Positions 31,489 through 40,362 are shown, numbered from the stretch's first letter. The stretch is 49,393 bases of DNA from an uncultured Anaerofilum sp. (GCA_944385945.1 CALWZD010000017.1:1-49393); one strand, 5' to 3'. Numbers and translations: made by a program. The notes: generated by a model not told the origin, from the sequence alone.

Positions 31489-32679
31489 ATGGACAAGAAA
31501 ATTCGCTTCGGTCTTATCGGTATCGGCGCACAGGGCGGTGCTTACGCCGGCTTTTTGACCGGCAAAGCAGGTTTCCCCGGAATGCCCGCACCGGAATGCC
31601 CTCCCCACTGCGCACTGGGCGCACTGTGTGACATCGACCCCGCAAAAGAGGCGATGTGCAAAGAAAAATACCCCGAGTATCCTTTCTTCAGCGATTGGAA
31701 AGAGATGGTAGCTTCCGGCACTGTAGACGCAGTTATCACCACCGTTCCCCACTACCTGCACACCGAGATCGCTATCTACTGCATCGAGCATGGTATGCCT
31801 GTTTTGGTAGAAAAACCCGCAGGTGTATATGCAAAATCGGTTCGTGAGATGAACGAGTGCGCTGCTGCACATCCCGAAGTTCCTTTCGGCATCATGTTCA
31901 ACCAGCGTACCAATAAACTGTATCAGCGTATCAAAGAAATCATCGCTTCGGGCGAGATGGGCGAGATCCGCCGTTCGAACTGGATCATCAACACTTGGTG
32001 GCGTCCCGACAGCTACTACCGTCAGAGCGACTGGCGTGCTACCTGGGGCGGCGAAGGCGGCGGTGTTCTGGTAAATCAGGCTCCCCACCAGCTCGACCTG
32101 TGGCAGTGGATGTGCGGTGTACCCACCAAGGTATACTCCAAAATCAAATACGGCTGCCATCGTGACATCGTTGTAGACAACGACGTTACCATCCTGACCG
32201 AGTATGCAAACGGTGCAACCGGTTCTTTCATCACCTGCACCCACGACGCTTGCGGTACCGACCGCTTGGAGATCGACTTCGATAAGGGTAAGATCGTTGT
32301 GGACAACAGCAAGACCGCAACCGTTTATCGCCTGAACAAGAGCGAGCAGGAAATGAACGACACCATGAGCATGATGGAAGTTGCAAAACTGACCAGCGGC
32401 AACGGCGGCGGCGGACTGTTTACCACCGAAACCTTCGAAAACACCGACGGTTGGGGCTATCAGCACACCACCGTTATGGAGAACTTTGCTTGCCACATCC
32501 TCGAGGGTACCCCGCTGCTGGCTCCCGGTAGCGATGGAATCAACGGCGTGACCTTGGCAAACTCTACCCTGCTGTCCAGCTGGTTGGGTCGTGAGGTGGA
32601 GAATCCCTGCGATGAGGAGCTGTTCTTGGCAGAGCTGAACAAGCGTATCGCCGAAGAAGGCAAGTTCCCCACCCGCTAA
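31489..32679 (+). CDS. Gfo/Idh/MocA-family oxidoreductase 1
   Basis: A 396-aa NAD(P)-dependent dehydrogenase; AAAGGAG precedes ATG 31489. The Rossmann start RFGLIGIGAQGGAY, the conserved VLVEKPAG with the catalytic lysine, and QAPHQLDLWQW with the active-site histidine are clear. Compared with typical 330-350-aa members, it has an extended middle with WWRPDSYYRQSDWRATWGGEGGG and a DGWGYQHTTVMENF segment, common in sugar/glycoside oxidising branches. It lies 36 bases after the isomerase gene. The substrate is probably a sugar, glycoside or uronate. Confidence 0.9.
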   Translation: MDKKIRFGLIGIGAQGGAYAGFLTGKAGFPGMPAPECPPHCALGALCDIDPAKEAMCKEKYPEYPFFSDWKEMVASGTVDAVITTVPHYLHTEIAIYCIEHGMPVLVEKPAGVYAKSVREMNECAAAHPEVPFGIMFNQRTNKLYQRIKEIIASGEMGEIRRSNWIINTWWRPDSYYRQSDWRATWGGEGGGVLVNQAPHQLDLWQWMCGVPTKVYSKIKYGCHRDIVVDNDVTILTEYANGATGSFITCTHDACGTDRLEIDFDKGKIVVDNSKTATVYRLNKSEQEMNDTMSMMEVAKLTSGNGGGGLFTTETFENTDGWGYQHTTVMENFACHILEGTPLLAPGSDGINGVTLANSTLLSSWLGREVENPCDEELFLAELNKRIAEEGKFPTR

Positions 32680-32694
32680 TTCAAAAAAGTGGCT

Positions 32695-32721
32695 GACAGG
32701 GCGTTGCATTTCTGCCCTGTC
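32695..32721 (+). other. Intercistronic hairpin between the two dehydrogenase genes
   Basis: GACAGGGC and GCCCTGTC, an 8-bp perfect stem with an 11-base loop; no strong T-run follows. It may affect mRNA stability or partial termination. Confidence 0.55.
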
Positions 32722-32750
32722 CATGCCCTTTTATAGGAGGCAGTCATAAA

Positions 32751-33746
32751 ATGAAACGAGTTGCTGTAATCGGTTTGGGCGAAATCGCAAAAGTACACGT
32801 TCCCATCTTGTCGAAGTTGGAAACCGTGGAACTTTGCGCAGTATGTGATTTGAGAGAGGAACGCAGGAACCTTGCACCCAACGTTCCGTTCTACACAGAT
32901 TACAAAGAAATGTTGGAAAAGGAAAAGCCGGATTGTGTCCACCTGTGCTTGCCGCACTGGCTGCATTATCCGGTGGCAAAAGATGTTGCCGAAGCAGGCG
33001 TGAACATCTTCTGCGAAAAACCCCTTGCCCTCAACGCCGAGCAGGCACGACAGTTCGAGCAGCTGGAACAGCAGCACCCCGAGATTAAAATCGGTCTGTG
33101 TTTGCAGAACCGCTACAACGAAACCACCGAGGCATTGATGCGCATCATCGAAAGTGGCTTGGAGGGTGCAGTGACCAGCGTAAAAGCAAATGTGGTATGG
33201 GCACGTTCGAAAGAATATTACGATGCCGAGCCTTGGCGTGGCAAGATGAACACCGCCGGCGGTGGTGCGATGATCAACCAGAGCATCCACACGTTGGACT
33301 TGATGTCCCAGTTTGGCGGTGAGATCGACACCATCCGTGGCAACATTTGCCAGTTGCTGGAATATGGCATCGAAGTAGAAGACACCGCAGTGGCACACAT
33401 CCTGTACAAAAACGGTGCAGTAGGTACCTTCTTTGCAACCGTTTCCCATGCAGTAAACACCAGCGTGGAGATTGCTGTGGAAATGGAAAAAGGCAGCTAC
33501 CGCATTCAGGACAACAAGCTGTGGAAACTGGAGGGCAGCGAAATGACCTTGCTGGCAGAAGATGCCCGTTTGCCCGGCGCAAAGTTCTACTACGGCGCAA
33601 GCCATGCCAAACTGATCCGTATGTTCTACGAGGACTTGGAAAGCGGCGAGTGCCGTTATCCCCGTGCTGCTGACGGCGTGATGAGTATGCGAATGATCGA
33701 CGCTGTTCGTGCATCTTCCCAAAGCGGAAAGCCCGAAACCGTATAA
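32751..33746 (+). CDS. Gfo/Idh/MocA-family oxidoreductase 2
   Basis: A 331-aa dehydrogenase with AGGAGG before ATG 32751. It starts MKRVAVIGLGEIAKVHVP, has the CEKPLALN motif with the catalytic lysine and NQSIHTLDLMSQFGG with the histidine. It is shorter than the first copy and clearly a different branch, so the two are unlikely to be recent duplicates. It may act on a different intermediate of the same pathway, for example re-reducing a keto sugar. Confidence 0.9.
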   Translation: MKRVAVIGLGEIAKVHVPILSKLETVELCAVCDLREERRNLAPNVPFYTDYKEMLEKEKPDCVHLCLPHWLHYPVAKDVAEAGVNIFCEKPLALNAEQARQFEQLEQQHPEIKIGLCLQNRYNETTEALMRIIESGLEGAVTSVKANVVWARSKEYYDAEPWRGKMNTAGGGAMINQSIHTLDLMSQFGGEIDTIRGNICQLLEYGIEVEDTAVAHILYKNGAVGTFFATVSHAVNTSVEIAVEMEKGSYRIQDNKLWKLEGSEMTLLAEDARLPGAKFYYGASHAKLIRMFYEDLESGECRYPRAADGVMSMRMIDAVRASSQSGKPETV

Positions 33747-33837
33747 AAAATCCCGACTGCCGCCCAAATAGGAGAAAGCGTAGATTGCGCTGTTATCAGG
33801 AGAAGATAAAACTAAACAGTAAAGGAGTTTGAACCCA

Positions 33838-34704
33838 ATGAGCAAAAAAGGCTTGATCGGTATTCAGATGAGTACCATTAAAAATAAGATCAACGAACTG
33901 GGCGCATACGACACCTTGAAAGCCTGTGCAGAACTGGGCTACCACTGTGTAGAGGTAAGCCAGATCCCAATGACCCCAGAAAACGTTGCCGAAATGAAAC
34001 GTGCCTGCGACGAGTTCGGCATTAAGATCGCTGCTCTGTCGGCTGGTTTGGAGCCGATGATACCCGGTATGCCCGGCGAGTGGCTGACCACCGATTTCGA
34101 CAAGATCGTTGCCGATTGTAAAGCACTGGATTGCGATATGCTGCGCATCGGTATGCTGCCGATGAACTGCATGGGCAGCCGTGAGAAAGCTTTGGACTTT
34201 GTAAAACGTGCCGACGAGATGGCAGCACGTCTGAAAGAACATGGCATCGACCTGTACTACCATAACCACCACATCGAGTTCACCAAATACGACGGTGAAT
34301 ATCTGCTGGACATCATCAAGAACAACACCAAGCACATGGGCTTCGAGTTGGACATCCACTGGATCCAGCGTGGTGGTGAAAATCCCGTTGAGTTCATCAA
34401 GAAATACGACGGTCGCATCCGTCTGCTGCATCTGAAAGATTACCGCATCGGCGAAGTGAAGATGCCCGAAGCTCCTTTCGACCCCAAAACCTTTATGGAT
34501 GCATTCACCGGTGTGGTAGAGTTTGCAGAGGTCGGAGAGGGTACTTTGCCCATCAAAGAGTGCATCGAAGCAGGTCTTGCAGGTGGCAGTGAGTACTTCC
34601 TCATCGAGCAGGATGATACTTATGGTCGTGATCCCTTTGAGTGCCTCAAAACCAGCCGCGAAAACCTCATCAAACTGGGCTACGCAGACTGGTTTGAACT
34701 GTAA
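33838..34704 (+). CDS. Sugar phosphate isomerase/epimerase-like TIM barrel 2
   Basis: A 288-aa protein; ATG 33838 follows AAAGGAG, the upstream TTG being too close. The motif YYHNHHIEF holds ligand E147, ELDIHW holds D172, RLLHLKD holds H198 and FLIEQDD holds E257. The YHNHHxEF form is common in family members encoded beside Gfo/Idh/MocA dehydrogenases. The two TIM-barrel genes flank the two dehydrogenase genes symmetrically, suggesting two oxidation/isomerisation steps. The substrate is not established. Confidence 0.88.
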   Translation: MSKKGLIGIQMSTIKNKINELGAYDTLKACAELGYHCVEVSQIPMTPENVAEMKRACDEFGIKIAALSAGLEPMIPGMPGEWLTTDFDKIVADCKALDCDMLRIGMLPMNCMGSREKALDFVKRADEMAARLKEHGIDLYYHNHHIEFTKYDGEYLLDIIKNNTKHMGFELDIHWIQRGGENPVEFIKKYDGRIRLLHLKDYRIGEVKMPEAPFDPKTFMDAFTGVVEFAEVGEGTLPIKECIEAGLAGGSEYFLIEQDDTYGRDPFECLKTSRENLIKLGYADWFEL

Positions 34705-34713
34705 TTCGACACA

Positions 34714-34750
34714 ACAAAAAGTGTGGCATGAAAGATGCTGCACTTTTTGT
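34714..34750 (+). other. Intercistronic hairpin before uxaC
   Basis: ACAAAAAGTGTGGCAT and ATGCTGCACTTTTTGT pair over 16 positions with two G-U pairs and a short loop. It resembles an attenuating terminator but the T-run lies inside the stem. Confidence 0.6.
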
Positions 34751-34784
34751 GCTGTAAACAATGTAAAAGGAGAGAATATTCGTT

Positions 34785-36188
34785 ATGAAAGCATTTATGG
34801 ATAAAGACTTTTTGCTGACCACCGAAACCGCTCGCACACTGTACCACGAGCACGCAGCAAAAATGCCTATCATTGACTATCACTGCCACATCAATCCGCA
34901 GGAGATCGCCGAGGATCGCCGTTTTGAAAACATCACTCAGGTATGGCTGGGCGGCGACCACTACAAATGGCGTGTAATGCGCTCCAATGGTGTAGACGAG
35001 AAATACATTACCGGCGATGCTTCTGACCGTGAGAAGTTCCAGAAATTCGCCGAGGCTCTGCCCAAGGCAATCGGTAACCCCATGTACCACTGGTGCCATC
35101 TGGAATTGCAGCGTTATTTTGGCTACAACGGCGTTTTGAACGGTGAAACTGCTGAGGAAGTTTGGAACCTGTGCAACGAGAAATTGCAGAACGACCCCAA
35201 CACCACTGTTCGTGGCTTGGTAAAATCGAGCAACGTTTACATGGTAGGTACCACCGACGATCCTTGCGACAGCTTGGAGTGGCACAAGAAAATCGCTGAG
35301 GACGCAAGCTTCGAAACCAAAGTTTGCCCCAGCTTCCGCCCCGATAAGGCTTTGAACATCGACAAGCCCGGCTTCGTAGAGTATATCCATCAGCTGGAAA
35401 AAGTAGTTGGCAGCGAGTTCAGCTGCATCCACTGTGTACGTGACGCTCTGGGTCAGCGCATCGACTTCTTTAACGAGATGGGCTGCCGTGCTTCTGACCA
35501 CGGTCTGGACTACATCATGTATCGTCCCGCAGATGACGCTACCGTTTCTGCTATCTTCCAGAAAGCAATGAAGGGCGAAACCATTACCGTCGAAGAAGCA
35601 GAGATGTACAAAACCGCTCTGTTGCTGTTCTGCGCACGTAAATATGCCGAACTGGGCTGGGCAATGCAGCTGCACTACTCCTGTATGCGTAACCCCAACG
35701 CAAAAATGTTCGCAAAGCTGGGCCCCGACACCGGTTATGACGTAATCGGCATCACTTCCAGCGGCAGCGCATTGGCTGCACTGCTGAGCCAGCTGGACAG
35801 CGAAAACAAGCTGCCCCGTACCATCCTGTACAGCCTGAACCCCGCTGACAATGCACAGCTGGGCACCATCATCGGCGCATTCCAGGGCGTTGAGGTTGCC
35901 GGCAAAATGCAGCACGGCAGCGCATGGTGGTTCAACGACAACAAAACCGGTATGTTCGAGCAGATGACCAGCCTTGCAAATCTGGGCTTGTTGGGCAACT
36001 TCATCGGTATGCTCACCGACAGCCGCAGCTTCCTGTCCTACACTCGTCACGAGTACTTCCGCCGCATCCTGTGCGAACTGATCGGCAACTGGGTAGAGAA
36101 CGGCGAGTACCCCGCTGATATGAAGGCATTGGGTGCAATGGTAGAAGATATTTGCTTCAACAACGCAAAACGTTATTTTGGCATCTAA
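34785..36188 (+). CDS. uxaC: Glucuronate isomerase UxaC
   Basis: A 467-aa enzyme of the amidohydrolase-like superfamily; AAAGGAGAG precedes ATG 34785. DYHCHINPQEIAEDRRFENITQVWLGGDHYKWRVMRSNG is the classical N-terminal signature with the HxH metal ligands. It converts D-glucuronate to D-fructuronate (and galacturonate to tagaturonate). Its length is standard. It ends the operon that begins at 30574 and is followed by a strong terminator. Together with the downstream uxuA and SDR it completes the glucuronate-to-KDG route. Confidence 0.97.
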   Translation: MKAFMDKDFLLTTETARTLYHEHAAKMPIIDYHCHINPQEIAEDRRFENITQVWLGGDHYKWRVMRSNGVDEKYITGDASDREKFQKFAEALPKAIGNPMYHWCHLELQRYFGYNGVLNGETAEEVWNLCNEKLQNDPNTTVRGLVKSSNVYMVGTTDDPCDSLEWHKKIAEDASFETKVCPSFRPDKALNIDKPGFVEYIHQLEKVVGSEFSCIHCVRDALGQRIDFFNEMGCRASDHGLDYIMYRPADDATVSAIFQKAMKGETITVEEAEMYKTALLLFCARKYAELGWAMQLHYSCMRNPNAKMFAKLGPDTGYDVIGITSSGSALAALLSQLDSENKLPRTILYSLNPADNAQLGTIIGAFQGVEVAGKMQHGSAWWFNDNKTGMFEQMTSLANLGLLGNFIGMLTDSRSFLSYTRHEYFRRILCELIGNWVENGEYPADMKALGAMVEDICFNNAKRYFGI

Positions 36189-36227
36189 TTCCTGACCGGA
36201 ATTTAAAAACAAACGATGTTTTTTGCT

Positions 36228-36273
36228 GCGGCGTGTCGCTTTGAGCTTTTTCAAGGCGGTGCGCCGCTTTTTT
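36228..36273 (+). terminator. Terminator of the isomerase-dehydrogenase-uxaC operon
   Basis: A 17-position stem formed by GCGGCGTGTCGCTTTGA and TCAAGGCGGTGCGCCGC with several G-U pairs, loop GCTTTT, then TTTTTT. Confidence 0.85.
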
Positions 36274-36327
36274 GGCAAAAGTACGAAAAAATAGCGATTG
36301 TTTTGGTGAATGTTGAAATTTACAGCA

Positions 36328-36374
36328 ATATTTACAATCCAAATAACAATATTAGATATATTGATTGTAAATAT
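36328..36374. promoter_or_regulatory. Perfect 12-bp inverted repeat upstream of uxuA (operator candidate)
   Basis: ATATTTACAATC (36328-36339) and GATTGTAAATAT (36363-36374) are exact inverse copies 23 bases apart, in the AT-rich stretch between the uxaC terminator and uxuA. Promoter-like words (TATAGT at 36372, TATGCT at 36382) overlap or follow the right arm, so a bound regulator would control uxuA-uxuB transcription. Confidence 0.65.
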
Positions 36375-36518
36375 AGTGTGGTATGCTATGAATAGTCAAT
36401 AAAAAGTTTTTCTGTTTTTCTTGAAGCGGTGTGCAAAATGCGTTACAATAAAAACAGGAAGTCTGAAGATGGACGTTATATAATCAAATCAGAAAGCTTA
36501 ATAAGGAGGATGATACCA

Positions 36519-37568
36519 ATGAAACTTTCGTTCCGCTGGTATGGTGATTCTGACCCCATTTCGCTGGAGTATATCAGCCAGATCCCCGGTATGCGCAGCA
36601 TCGTTTCCGCTGTTTACGATGTAAAGCCCGGCGAGGTATGGCCCGAGGAAAGCCTTGCTAAAATGAAGCAGCAGTGTGAGGCACACGGCTTGGTATTCGA
36701 CGTTGTAGAGTCGATTCCTGTTCACGAGGACATCAAACTGGGCCGCAACAATGTTGAGGAGTTGCTCGATGTTTACTGCGAGAATATCCGTCGCTGCGCA
36801 AAGCACGGCGTAAAATGCGTGACCTACAACTTCATGCCCGTATTCGACTGGACTCGTACCCAGCTGGATAAAAAAGCCGCTGACGGTTCTACCAGTCTGG
36901 TAATGTATTGGGATCAGATGAAAGGTCTGGACCCCCTGAAAGACGACATCCACCTGCCCGGTTGGGATTCCAGCTACACGCAGGACGAGGTTCGTGAGCT
37001 GATCCAGGCTTACGGCGAGCTGGGTGAGGAAGGTCTGTGGAAGAATCTGGAGCACTTCCTGAAGAAGGTCATCCCTGTTGCTGAGGAGTGCGGCGTTGTG
37101 ATGGCAATTCATCCCGACGATCCTCCATACCCCATTTTTGGTCTGCCCCGCATCATCACCTGCGAGGCAAACCTCGACCGCTTCCTGAAGCTGGTCGACA
37201 GCCCCGCAAACAGCCTGTGCCTGTGCACCGGTTCGCTGGGTTGCGCTGCTTCCAACGACGTTGTTGCAATGGTTCGCAAGTACTCTGCAATGGGTCGCAT
37301 CGGCTTCATGCATATGCGTAACGTAAAGATCATGGAAGATGGCAGCTTCGAGGAGCGTGCGCATCTGTCCAGCTGTGGCAGCTTGGATATGTACGACATC
37401 GTGAAAGCTTTGGTAGAAACCGGCTTTGACGGCTATGTACGTCCCGACCACGGTCGCATGATCTGGGGCGAGACCGGTAAGCCCGGCTATGGTCTGTATG
37501 ACCGTGCTTTGGGTGCTACCTACATCAACGGTCTGTTCGAGGCCTGCGAGAAGAACCTGAAGAAATAA
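36519..37568 (+). CDS. uxuA: Mannonate dehydratase UxuA
   Basis: A 349-aa protein; ATG 36519 follows AAGGAGG, while the longer frame from 36429 is leader. [25 protein letters not shown] is the typical UxuA start, and the TIM-barrel metal sites are seen in [26 protein letters not shown] and FMHMRNVK. It dehydrates D-mannonate to 2-keto-3-deoxygluconate, joining the KdgK/aldolase route of the other operon. It has its own regulatory region and is followed by a hairpin and the reductase gene. Confidence 0.96.
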   Translation: MKLSFRWYGDSDPISLEYISQIPGMRSIVSAVYDVKPGEVWPEESLAKMKQQCEAHGLVFDVVESIPVHEDIKLGRNNVEELLDVYCENIRRCAKHGVKCVTYNFMPVFDWTRTQLDKKAADGSTSLVMYWDQMKGLDPLKDDIHLPGWDSSYTQDEVRELIQAYGELGEEGLWKNLEHFLKKVIPVAEECGVVMAIHPDDPPYPIFGLPRIITCEANLDRFLKLVDSPANSLCLCTGSLGCAASNDVVAMVRKYSAMGRIGFMHMRNVKIMEDGSFEERAHLSSCGSLDMYDIVKALVETGFDGYVRPDHGRMIWGETGKPGYGLYDRALGATYINGLFEACEKNLKK

Positions 37569-37580
37569 TTTGCCTTGTAT

Positions 37581-37626
37581 CAACGGCAGGAGAAGTGGGT
37601 GTGCCTGCTGCCTGCCGTTGCTTTTT
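37581..37626 (+). terminator. Intercistronic terminator-like hairpin between uxuA and the SDR gene
   Basis: CAACGGCAGG (37581-37590) and CCTGCCGTTG (37611-37620), followed by CTTTTTC. It probably stops part of the transcripts, lowering expression of the reductase relative to UxuA, since no promoter is obvious between them. Confidence 0.65.
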
Positions 37627-37663
37627 CACACATCATCTACATAAATAGAAGGAGAAGATTCCA

Positions 37664-38515
37664 ATGAACAAGAATGTTTTGGATACCGATTTGACCGGAA
37701 AAGTTGCTGTTGTTACCGGTGCAGGTGGCGTTTTGTGCTCCGCTTTTGCAAAAACTCTGGCTCGTGCAGGCGCAAAGGTTGCTTTGCTGGACTTGAATGA
37801 GGCTGCTGCACAGACCTTTGCTGACGAGATCGTTGCAGAGGGTGGCGTTGCTAAGGCTTACAAATGCAACGTTTTGGAGAAAGAGTCCTGCTACGCTGTT
37901 GCAGAGCAGGTTGCAGCAGACTTGGGCAGCTGCGACATTCTGGTAAACGGTGCAGGCGGCAACAACCCCAAAGCTACCACCGACAAAGAGTATTTTGAGA
38001 TTGGCGACATCGACGCTGACACCAAGAGCTTCTTTGATTTGGACGCTGACGGCGTAGGTTTCGTATTCAACCTGAACTTCTTGGGAACCTTGATCCCCAC
38101 TCAGGCTTTTGCACGTCAGATGATTGGCAAAGCAGGCTGCAACATCATCAACATCAGTTCGATGAATGCTTACACTCCGCTTACCAAGATCCCCGCTTAC
38201 TCCGGCGCAAAAGCTGCGATCTCCAACTTCACCCAGTGGTTGGCTGTTCACTTCAGCAAGGTCGGCATTCGTGTAAATGCTATCGCTCCCGGTTTCTTCT
38301 CCACCAAGCAGAATGCTGCTCTGCTGTTTAATGCAGACGGCACTCCCACCGCTCGTACCGGCAAGATTTTGGCTGCTACTCCGATGGGTCGTTTCGGCGA
38401 GAGCGAGGAGCTGGACGGCAGCTTGCTGTTCCTGTTGAACAACAAAGCAGCTTCTTTCATCACCGGCGTTGTTATCCCTGTTGACGGTGGTTTCTCCGCT
38501 TACTCTGGCGTATAA
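37664..38515 (+). CDS. uxuB: SDR-family D-mannonate oxidoreductase (fructuronate reductase, UxuB/YjmF type)
   Basis: A 283-aa short-chain dehydrogenase with AAGGAGAAG before ATG 37664. The cofactor loop TGAGGVLCSAFA, NGAGG, the catalytic SSMNAY region and Y179/K183 (YSGAK) are present. The long insert around residues 100-135 (GNNPKATTDKEYFEIGDIDADTKSFFDLD, written in part) is typical of the Bacillus YjmF type, which reduces fructuronate to mannonate and is unrelated to the long-chain E. coli UxuB. It is placed between UxaC and UxuA in the pathway. Confidence 0.92.
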   Translation: MNKNVLDTDLTGKVAVVTGAGGVLCSAFAKTLARAGAKVALLDLNEAAAQTFADEIVAEGGVAKAYKCNVLEKESCYAVAEQVAADLGSCDILVNGAGGNNPKATTDKEYFEIGDIDADTKSFFDLDADGVGFVFNLNFLGTLIPTQAFARQMIGKAGCNIINISSMNAYTPLTKIPAYSGAKAAISNFTQWLAVHFSKVGIRVNAIAPGFFSTKQNAALLFNADGTPTARTGKILAATPMGRFGESEELDGSLLFLLNNKAASFITGVVIPVDGGFSAYSGV

Positions 38516-38532
38516 TCTACGCTTCGTCTTTT

Positions 38533-38566
38533 GCACTCCGCTTTTTACAAGCGGAGTGCTTTTTTG
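38533..38566 (+). terminator. Terminator after the reductase gene
   Basis: GCACTCCGCTT, loop TTTAC, AAGCGGAGTGC, then TTTTTTG. Confidence 0.92.
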
Positions 38567-38664
38567 TTCTGAGGCACCAAAGTTGCTTTGAGAAGCTTTC
38601 TCCTTACTGAAAAAAGAAACGGAAATTTTTCTGTGTTGCAACATCCAAGCGGGATATTTTTGCG

Positions 38665-38693
38665 TTACTATATTTGAAAACAAAATATAGTAA
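38665..38693. promoter_or_regulatory. Perfect 11-bp inverted repeat upstream of the first GPH symporter
   Basis: TTACTATATTT and AAATATAGTAA, seven bases apart, in the 311-base AT-rich gap between the terminator at 38566 and ATG 38878. It has no T-run, so an operator is more likely than a terminator. The rest of the gap is AT-rich and I see no convincing promoter with both boxes. Confidence 0.6.
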
Positions 38694-38877
38694 ATATGCA
38701 CATAAAAATGAGGATTTTTTGAACTGAAAAAGAAGAAATGCACAATTACAACAATAAACGCAATTTTAACCGCAAGAAATATATGGAAAAGATGCCGAAA
38801 AAGTGGTAGGATATGTTTGTGGATTTTGTTGAAAAACAAAAACAGTTTCGGATTCTATTAAAAGGAGCGAGTATCTT

Positions 38878-40362
38878 ATGGCAACATCTAAGTATGATGT
38901 AGGAAACGGTATTCACCGTGTTCCGCTGTGGCGCATTGCGGGCTATGCGCTAAACAACTCTGCAACCAACCTGTATATGTTCTTTATGGGCTACGTTGCG
39001 TATTATCTGAATGGCTTCGTTGGTATGGCTGCAATTTTGGCAGGTAGCTTCTCCATGATGATGCGTATTTGGGACGGCGTCACCGATCCGTTCGTGGGCT
39101 ACATGGTTGACCGTACTACGACCCGTTTTGGTAAAAACCGTCCGTTCATCGTGATCGGTCAGATTATCCTGTGCGTGTCCAGCTACATCATGTTCCATGT
39201 CACCCATATGCTGCCCGAAAACACTTTACTGCGCAGCGTATTCTTTATCATCATGAGCATGATTTATTATATTGGATACACCTGTCAGTGTGTTGTTACC
39301 AAGTCTGCACAGACCTGCGTTACCAACGACCCCAAACAACGCCCCTTGTTCTCGGTGTTCGATGGTATGTACAATCTGGTTATTTTCTCCGGTTTGGCTA
39401 TCGTGGTTGCCGGTCCGATGTACAATAAGTACGGCACCTTTGTTGCCGAAGGTTTCTTCCATGATATGTGGCTGATGACTGCGATCGCTTCTGCTGTTTG
39501 CACCGTAATTGCTGTTATCTCTATCTCTCCCAAGGATAATCCCAAATACTTTGGTACCGGTAAAGTAGTTAAAGTTGGCTTCAAAGACTACTGGGATGTA
39601 TTGAAAAATAACCGTGCGATCCAGATGCTGGTTCTGTCGGCATCTACCGATAAACTCGGTTCTTCCGCAAAAACGACTGCTGTTACCGCAGTTATGTTCG
39701 GTGTAGTTGTTGGCAACTTCTCTTTGAGCGGTGGTTTCACCCTGTACACCTCTATCGCAAACATCGTGTTGCTTGTTCTCGGTATCGGTGTTTTGGCTAC
39801 CCGTTTGGGTCAGCGTAAGGCAATGCTGGTTGGCTCTTGGGGTGCTTTGATCGGTAATGGATTGTTGGTTTGTCTGTGGACATTCGGCGACCCCACCACT
39901 TTCTCGCTGCCTGGTTACAAGGGCTTCATCGTTTGGAACTTCTTCAGCGTTGCACTGCTCGTTTTGACCATGCTCACCGGTGGTTTGCAAAATATTGCAG
40001 GCAGCATCGTTATCCCCATGACCGCCGACTGTGCCGACTACGAAGTATACCGCTCGGGTCGATATGTTCCCGGTTTGATGGGTACCTTGTTCAGCTTTGT
40101 TGATAAGCTTATTTCTTCGTTGGCACCGATGGTTGCAGGCGTTGTGTTTGCAATGGTTGGTTACGCCGAGCAAATGCCCGACATGAACTCCCCGTATAGC
40201 ACCGGTTTGAAATTTGCAGGTATCTTCCTGATGTATGGTCTGATCATGGTAGGTCTGGTATGTAACGTTATAGCGATGAAGTTCTACCCCCTGACCAAGG
40301 AAAAGATGGAGGAGATCCAAGACAAGATCGCAGAAATCAAAAGCCAGGCTATGAAAGCTTGA
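38878..40362 (+). CDS. GPH-family sugar:cation symporter 1 (glycoside-pentoside-hexuronide)
   Basis: A 494-aa transporter; AAAGGAG precedes ATG 38878. About 12 membrane helices are visible. The conserved IWDGVTDPFVGYMVDRTTTRFGKNRPF after helix 2 is the GPH/MelB signature, and the PMTADCADYEVYRSGRYVPGLMG block is common in uronide-type members. It imports a glycoside or hexuronide with H+ or Na+. Location after the glucuronate genes makes a glucuronide or glucuronate a likely substrate. It is followed by a TM2 protein gene. Confidence 0.93.
   Translation: MATSKYDVGNGIHRVPLWRIAGYALNNSATNLYMFFMGYVAYYLNGFVGMAAILAGSFSMMMRIWDGVTDPFVGYMVDRTTTRFGKNRPFIVIGQIILCVSSYIMFHVTHMLPENTLLRSVFFIIMSMIYYIGYTCQCVVTKSAQTCVTNDPKQRPLFSVFDGMYNLVIFSGLAIVVAGPMYNKYGTFVAEGFFHDMWLMTAIASAVCTVIAVISISPKDNPKYFGTGKVVKVGFKDYWDVLKNNRAIQMLVLSASTDKLGSSAKTTAVTAVMFGVVVGNFSLSGGFTLYTSIANIVLLVLGIGVLATRLGQRKAMLVGSWGALIGNGLLVCLWTFGDPTTFSLPGYKGFIVWNFFSVALLVLTMLTGGLQNIAGSIVIPMTADCADYEVYRSGRYVPGLMGTLFSFVDKLISSLAPMVAGVVFAMVGYAEQMPDMNSPYSTGLKFAGIFLMYGLIMVGLVCNVIAMKFYPLTKEKMEEIQDKIAEIKSQAMKA

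Noticed and set aside
34680-36278. Minus-strand open frame of 532 codons opposite uxaC
   Set aside because: The plus strand is an unmistakable glucuronate isomerase. The long antisense frame is a by-product of strong codon bias, as for similar frames opposite kdgK, kduI, the Gfo genes and htrA.
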